NCBI GenBank assembly: GCA_905214675.1
Contig: CAJMMS010000014.1
Coordinates: forward strand, 1 to 36,985
Length of the DNA stretch: 36,985 bases
Direction of reading: 5' to 3'
Origin: an uncultured bacterium
GTDB lineage: Bacteria; Bacillota; Clostridia; Lachnospirales; Lachnospiraceae
Shown: positions 32,133 to 36,985 of the stretch, piece by piece
How the letters are laid out: the number at the start of each line of letters is the position of its first letter
How positions within the stretch are numbered: position 1 is the first letter of the stretch
Notes under the pieces: model-generated
Database searches by the model: none
Told to the model about the DNA's origin: nothing
Seen by the model: the letters and a program-made list of their open reading frames with translations, nothing else
Position numbers and translations under genes: made by a program

Positions 32133-35100
32133 TTATTTTGTGCGTACTTTCTTTTTTGCACTGTAAGCAGTGTAAACTTTCTCGTTGTCCACAACTTTAT
32201 ATGCTTTTACTCTTACATAGTACGTTTTCTTTGTAGAAAGTCTCTTGATCGTTTTTGCTTTCTTATCAGCAGTAACCGCAATGGTCTTTTTGCCTTTGAA
32301 GTTTGCCTTCTTTGCATACTCGATCACATAGCCATCTGCACTTTCTACTTTATTCCAGTTGACTTTCACTGCCTTCTTTGCACCTTTGACAGATTTTACT
32401 TTCACTTTCTTGGCTGCAAATTCTGTTTTTGCCAACTGGTTTTCAAGGCGTTTCTGCATTGCCTGCACTTCTTCAAACTGTTTCTGTGCTTCGGCTCTCT
32501 TTTCTTCTGCCTCTTTCTGAGCTTTTGCAAGGATCTCTTCGGCTTTCTTCTGTGCTTCAGCTGCTGCTTTGGCTGCTTTAAGCACATCAACATTAGCCTG
32601 TGCTGCTTTGGCTGCTGCCTCGGCAAGATCTTTCTGTGCACTTACAGAGTCTCTTGCTGCTTCTGCTGCTTCTTTTGCCTGTACTGCATCGTTCTTTGCT
32701 GCTTCCGCTGCTGCTCTGGCACTCTCTGCTGCTTCTTTGGCTGCTGCCGCATCATTCTCGTAATCTTTAACTGCATTTTCTGCTGCTTCTGCGGCTGTCT
32801 GTGCTGTCTTTGCGGCTTCCTTGGCTGTTTCTGCGGCTGTCTTTGCTTTTTTCGCTTCTGCTTCTGCGACTGTTGCTGCTGCCTTTGCAATCTCCGCTTT
32901 CGCCTGTGCTGTTTCTGCGGCTACTTTATCAACATCCTCCATCGACTTTGCTTCTGTGGCTGCTGCTTCTGCCAGCTTAACGGCATTCTTAGCTTCTTCT
33001 GCTTTTGTCTGTGCTTCCTGTGACGCTGTCTCTGCATCTGCCGCTGCATTCTTTGCATCGTTCTTTGCTGCAACTGCCTGGTTTTTGATTGCCTCCAGTT
33101 CATCCTTGGATGGCTGATCTGGATTGTTATCGTCTTCTTTCACATAAACTTTTGCATCTGCAATGTCTACACAGTCATCGTTCATTCCGCCAACTTTATC
33201 GATGTAGATGATCAGTTTCTCTACGCCTGTCAGGTCAACGTTCATAAGTTTTGCATTGTCCGGCTGAAGGATCACGCCGCTCTCTGCCAGTTTGTTTTCT
33301 TCGCTGATGCTGTCTTTATAGAAGATAAAGTTTGCACCGTCACGGCCTGTCTTTGTAGATTTTGTATAGTCAATACCTACATAACCTTCAAAGCGTTCTG
33401 CTTTGATACCGCTTAAATCAAAGGTCAGTGTTGCATCGGTATTTGCACTTAAGCCCTGTGCAAAGACTTTGCGTACACCGTCAACATTCATGCTCAGTTC
33501 GCCTTTGTTTGTACTTGTGCCGCCATCGTACTCGTTGACATGGAATCCGCCCCATCCGGATACGGAATTTGCCACGTCCATGTATAACAGACCGTATTTA
33601 TCGGATTTTTCGGTATCGGTTCCGTATACTCCGTTTGCTTCGTCTACTTTTGCGGTTAAGTATACATATTTCTGGTCAGTAGATGGTGTTACATCTTTTC
33701 CGCCTGCCGGTGTTACTTTTACTTCTTCTGCGGAAGCATCGATCTGTGCATCTTTTCCGGCAATCGTCAGATTTTCAATGGAGAAACTTGTCTCTTTCTT
33801 TTCTGCATTTTCATTCAGGTTGAAGCTTGCTTTGAACAGATCTGCCTGTGCTGCAACTGCTTTTGTCAGATCGTAAACCACCTGAACTCCGTCTGCTGTT
33901 TCTTTTACGGAAATATTTCCTTCCACACCGTCTGCCAGTGCGATGCTGTTAAATTTATAAGTTGCTGTATCATATTTGAGTGTGAAGCTTCCTGCCGTCA
34001 TTGCGGAGCTGCTGCTCTGGGATGTCTGGGAAATGCTTCCTGTCACTTCTACAGTTCCTTTTTCCTGTGCTGTGTTATCTTTTGCCGTTAATTTTACCGT
34101 TGCTGCTTCTTTTGCACCGTCGATGTCTGCCCCGATTCCTGCCAGTACTTTCAGTGCTGCCAGATCGGCAAGATCTACTTTTCCGTCACCGTTTACATCG
34201 GCTGCATAAGTATTGACGGTATCTAAGGTTGCATTGCCTGCCAGTACATCGCGGAGCATGTTGATATCGGCGATATCCAGTGTTCCGTTTGCACTTCCGT
34301 CCACATCTCCGTTTACTGCCATGGTCACGCTGTCCACTACCGTTCCGTCTTTGCGAAGTTTTACAAGATATCCGGTTGCTACCGGTGCTCCATCTTCGTC
34401 AAAGGTTGCATTGTACGGGTCTTCCATGGTCAGGCTTTCACCTTCGCCAACTTCAAACATGGTAAACAGTTCTGCTTTTGTCATACCTGCCGGAACATTG
34501 TAAAGAACATGTGCGGAGGTATCCAGTTTCAGAGATGCACCTTCTTTTAAGGTCAGGGATGCACCTGTCGGTTCTTCTGTGCTAAGCTGAACCTTGGTAT
34601 CGCACCAGCTCACCATATCGTGTCCGTCTTTGACATTTTTGTCTGCATACAGGCAGATTTCCTTTGTTCCTGCCGGGATCTCGATGTCGAAGTACTGTGC
34701 GTTCTGACCATGTTTCATCAGCTCGCCTTTCCATACTTCTTTGCCGTCCAGTTTGATGATCGGATACGCTCCATCCTGTGTTTTTGCTTTATGAGCATCG
34801 ATTCCGACATAACCCTGAAGGCGTGTTGCATTCAGTTTGGAAACATCGAAATACAGTGCGGAATCGGCATTGACACCAAATCCTTTTTCAAATTTTGTAC
34901 GTTTGCCTTCCACATAGAGGTCAAGTTCTGTACCTGCATTGTCCTCGTTTACATGAATTCCGTTGTATCCGGAAGTGCTTCTTGCAGTATCGTATCCAAG
35001 ATCTGAGAGCTGAATGGCAGTATCGTTCTTGATCTCGATCGTATAAGTTCTGCTAAATCCGCTCTTTGCGGTTGCTTTTACGGTTGCTGTGCCCGGAAGG

Positions 35101-36985
35101 CTTTCCGGTTTTGTGACTTCAACGCTTACATCATCCGATACTGTTTCCGCTGTGATCTCCGGAACGGTTCCTGACAAGGAAGAAACATTCATGCTGTAGG
35201 AAGTGATATCATTGTCAAATCCTTCCAGTGCCTGTCCGCCGACTTTAATGCCGTTCAGCAGTGCGGTTTCATCTGCATAATTCTTTTTGCTCTCCGTCAT
35301 CAGCTCTTCTCTTGTAGATTTGCTGATCGGTTTGAGGCGGTAAGTATAGCTGTAAGTTTTGCCTGTTCCCAGCAGATATTTGGAAAGGGTAGCCTGTCCG
35401 CAGCTTGCGGTTCCAAGTCCCATCTGTGCATAATCGATCGTCAGAACGGTATTGTCTGTACGTTCGATCTGATACGGATGTCCGGCTGCATCCAGTGCTT
35501 CCTGTGTGCAGTTCAGTGCACTCATCTCCAGCAGGTGATCCTGTGCATCAACCAGAAGTCCGTCACCGTCTGCATCGGTCACTGCCATCCATCTGACGTC
35601 GGTCTTGTTGCCGGTTTCCTGAGCGTAAACATAATTGGTAAACTGTTCATCTACGGTGCTATTCCATACTCCGACATCGTAACCGGTCTTTCTGTCGCTG
35701 TAGCTGTCCGATTCACCGCGGCCATACCAGGTCAGTTTGTCCAGTCCGGCTGCCAGCTGCAGGCGTGTACCGACTCTCTGAAGGTTGCTCATATTGGAGT
35801 TCGGAGCCATGGTTGCTTTTACAACAATTTCACCATTTGCATAGATCGCATAGGTAAGACGGTCTTTGGAGTCTGCACAGTTTTTCAGTGTACGTGCTAC
35901 GGAAACATAAACCACTTTGTTTTCTTTGTTGACGCTCACTTCATCAATCTGAACGTTCGCGTTTGCTGTTTTCCATTTTGCATCTACGGATTCTTTCTTA
36001 TCATTATCGGTAGAAGCTCTCCAGTAGTTCGGCTCAATGCCTTCTGCGATCATTTCTTTGCCGTTTGACTTGTAGGAAGTCATCTCACCGGTTTTCTTAT
36101 CAAAGGAAACAGACCAGTTATCGCCTGCTACTTTTACATCACCATCGGTTTCCTCAAATGTCTTGATATCTTCCAGTTTGGAAGTGTCTACGGCTTCCAC
36201 TGCTGCATCCGTTCCTGCAAAATCCAGTTCAAACTGTGCTTCTGCCACTGCAAAGTCTTTGTCTGCCCAGGTGAACTGATCGTCACTCTTTGTTACGAAT
36301 GAAATATTCATGAAATATTCATCGCCTGCTGCCGCATCGGTTGGTGTGGTGAACGGGATCACAACATCTTTGCTTTCACCTGCCGGGATATCCACATCCA
36401 TCGTTCCGTTTTCTACGGAAGTTCCGTTCTTTACAACTTCCCATTTCATGGTATATTCGTTTGCGTTGGTATCGATCCATTCGTTGTTTATCGTAACGGT
36501 CCTGGATGTCAGATCCTTGAGTTGCATCTGAAGTGCCTGATAAATACGCTTTACTTCATAAGCTTCCGGCTGGAGTGTACGGTCCGGAGATACGATACCG
36601 TTGACACAGAAGTCCGTGTTTCCGGATTTCCAGGAAGAATAGTCCTTGGTATTTCCGTCTGCATCGGTGTAAGTTCCGTGGTTCCAGTCACCGTCATAGC
36701 CCCAGTAAGTGCTCTTTCCATCCCAGTTTCCGTCAGAATCCAGAATCGGTGTATTATAGCTCTGATCTACGAAATCCCAGATAAATCCACCCTGCAGGAT
36801 GCCGTTTGCCCGGATTTCTTCCCAGTATTCTTTCATACCGCCGCAGCTGTTGCCCATTGCGTGCAGGTATTCACACATCAGATATGGTTTCTTTGAATTT
36901 TTAACCTGTTTTCCAATGTTCGGATACATGTTGGACCATACATCTACGCCTGCATTGTCATTCCAGCCCTGATAATGAACGACTC
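32133..36985 (-). CDS. Giant GH2 glycosidase with dockerin, cohesin and NPCBM modules, enzyme B (5' end outside window)
   Basis: The frame is open to the right edge (VVHYQGW...NMYP), so signal peptide, jelly roll and acid/base region are missing here. Modules by DNA position, N to C: end of the TIM barrel with nucleophile Glu (codon 36870-36872, MCEYLHAMGNS); Ig-like domain 4 and small-chain domain to about 35300; Ig-like domain (35270-35010); NPCBM-type galactose-binding domain (35010-34580); a linker domain (34580-34320); type I dockerin with two Ca loops, DVDGSANGTLDI and DVNGDGKVDL (34320-34120); cohesin-like beta domain (34110-33710); second NPCBM-like domain (33680-33140); Ala-rich coiled coil (33110-32430); Fn3-like tail (32420-32136). 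It probably acts on galactosides of complex glycans outside the cell, assembled through dockerin-cohesin contacts. Confidence 0.9.
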   Translation of the reverse strand, partial: VVHYQGWNDNAGVDVWSNMYPNIGKQVKNSKKPYLMCEYLHAMGNSCGGMKEYWEEIRANGILQGGFIWDFVDQSYNTPILDSDGNWDGKSTYWGYDGDWNHGTYTDADGNTKDYSSWKSGNTDFCVNGIVSPDRTLQPEAYEVKRIYQALQMQLKDLTSRTVTINNEWIDTNANEYTMKWEVVKNGTSVENGTMDVDIPAGESKDVVIPFTTPTDAAAGDEYFMNISFVTKSDDQFTWADKDFAVAEAQFELDFAGTDAAVEAVDTSKLEDIKTFEETDGDVKVAGDNWSVSFDKKTGEMTSYKSNGKEMIAEGIEPNYWRASTDNDKKESVDAKWKTANANVQIDEVSVNKENKVVYVSVARTLKNCADSKDRLTYAIYANGEIVVKATMAPNSNMSNLQRVGTRLQLAAGLDKLTWYGRGESDSYSDRKTGYDVGVWNSTVDEQFTNYVYAQETGNKTDVRWMAVTDADGDGLLVDAQDHLLEMSALNCTQEALDAAGHPYQIERTDNTVLTIDYAQMGLGTASCGQATLSKYLLGTGKTYSYTYRLKPISKSTREELMTESKKNYADETALLNGIKVGGQALEGFDNDITSYSMNVSSLSGTVPEITAETVSDDVSVEVTKPESLPGTATVKATAKSGFSRTYTIEIKNDTAIQLSDLGYDTARSTSGYNGIHVNEDNAGTELDLYVEGKRTKFEKGFGVNADSALYFDVSKLNATRLQGYVGIDAHKAKTQDGAYPIIKLDGKEVWKGELMKHGQNAQYFDIEIPAGTKEICLYADKNVKDGHDMVSWCDTKVQLSTEEPTGASLTLKEGASLKLDTSAHVLYNVPAGMTKAELFTMFEVGEGESLTMEDPYNATFDEDGAPVATGYLVKLRKDGTVVDSVTMAVNGDVDGSANGTLDIADINMLRDVLAGNATLDTVNTYAADVNGDGKVDLADLAALKVLAGIGADIDGAKEAATVKLTAKDNTAQEKGTVEVTGSISQTSQSSSSAMTAGSFTLKYDTATYKFNSIALADGVEGNISVKETADGVQVVYDLTKAVAAQADLFKASFNLNENAEKKETSFSIENLTIAGKDAQIDASAEEVKVTPAGGKDVTPSTDQKYVYLTAKVDEANGVYGTDTEKSDKYGLLYMDVANSVSGWGGFHVNEYDGGTSTNKGELSMNVDGVRKVFAQGLSANTDATLTFDLSGIKAERFEGYVGIDYTKSTKTGRDGANFIFYKDSISEENKLAESGVILQPDNAKLMNVDLTGVEKLIIYIDKVGGMNDDCVDIADAKVYVKEDDNNPDQPSKDELEAIKNQAVAAKNDAKNAAADAETASQEAQTKAEEAKNAVKLAEAAATEAKSMEDVDKVAAETAQAKAEIAKAAATVAEAEAKKAKTAAETAKEAAKTAQTAAEAAENAVKDYENDAAAAKEAAESARAAAEAAKNDAVQAKEAAEAARDSVSAQKDLAEAAAKAAQANVDVLKAAKAAAEAQKKAEEILAKAQKEAEEKRAEAQKQFEEVQAMQKRLENQLAKTEFAAKKVKVKSVKGAKKAVKVNWNKVESADGYVIEYAKKANFKGKKTIAVTADKKAKTIKRLSTKKTYYVRVKAYKVVDNEKVYTAYSAKKKVRTK
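32255..32474 (-). repeat. 220-bp perfect direct repeat, copy 2
   Basis: Identical to 21701-21920 in enzyme A, same orientation. See that entry. The pair flanks the SBP-kinase-regulator operon. Confidence 0.9.

Noticed and set aside
32109..33023. A 304-codon plus-strand frame rich in Cys, Phe and Leu
   Set aside because: It is the antisense of the coiled coil and Fn3 tail of enzyme B; composition is an artefact of repeated Ala codons.
1..36985. tRNA, rRNA, insertion sequences, prophage or integrase genes
   Set aside because: I looked through the intergenic stretches and reading frames and found no cloverleaf, rRNA segment, transposase or integrase signature.

Overview
The window looks like a chromosomal segment of a gut-type Firmicute, most likely a Lachnospiraceae relative of the Ruminococcus torques/gnavus group. 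Pointers are the Gram-positive lipoprotein signals, many large secreted proteins with Big-type Ig domains and lysine-rich modules, AGGAGG-type ribosome binding sites, sigma-A promoters, and giant multi-domain GH2 glycosidases. The family-level assignment is inference. Almost all genes lie on the minus strand; only three confident genes (an XRE regulator, a GNAT acetyltransferase and a methyltransferase) are on the plus strand.

Layout from left to right. (1) 1-12,240 is a secretome island, all on the minus strand. It holds a CAP-domain protein with 82-residue Cys-pair repeats (runs off the left edge), a DUF4143-type ATPase, two equal-length DUF3298-like secreted paralogs flanking a 1462-residue C-type-lectin surface protein, a Big2-DUF6273 protein, and two lipoproteins with a consensus promoter. 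(2) 12,344-13,431 holds an XRE regulator with a palindromic operator, facing a YefM-YoeB toxin-antitoxin pair across a shared bidirectional terminator. (3) 13,446-18,734 is a tight five-gene housekeeping and cell-wall operon: proC, M18 aminopeptidase, zinc-ribbon/YARHG membrane protein, N-acetylmuramoyl-L-alanine amidase, and a beta-lactamase-fold serine hydrolase. (4) 18,832-20,682 holds the divergent GNAT and RlmI-like methyltransferase genes. (5) 20,683-21,524 is a decayed patch: an inverted repeat, a frameshifted small gene, an intact YgiT/MqsA-type zinc-finger gene and a truncated DUF4258 toxin-like gene. (6) 21,579-36,985 is a Gram-positive glycan-use locus: GH2 enzyme A, a response regulator with a SARP/OmpR-like output domain, a 7TM sensor kinase, a family 5 solute-binding lipoprotein with no permease, and GH2 enzyme B (5' end outside the window).

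The last region is the most interesting. The binding protein, kinase and regulator overlap one another and form one operon between two giant GH2 enzymes. The promoter of enzyme A carries two 9-bp direct repeats with an 11-bp period ending 7 nt upstream of the -10 box, and further upstream three CAGTAAW heptamers with 11-12 bp periods. This is the geometry known for SARP-type activators. A working model (inference) is that the lipoprotein and the kinase's external domain sense a sugar or glycopeptide, the kinase phosphorylates the regulator, and the regulator activates the GH2 gene. The two GH2 enzymes share an Ala-rich coiled-coil plus Fn3-like C-terminal tail, including a 220-bp perfectly identical stretch. 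Enzyme B carries both a dockerin-like and a cohesin-like module, which suggests assembly of surface complexes.
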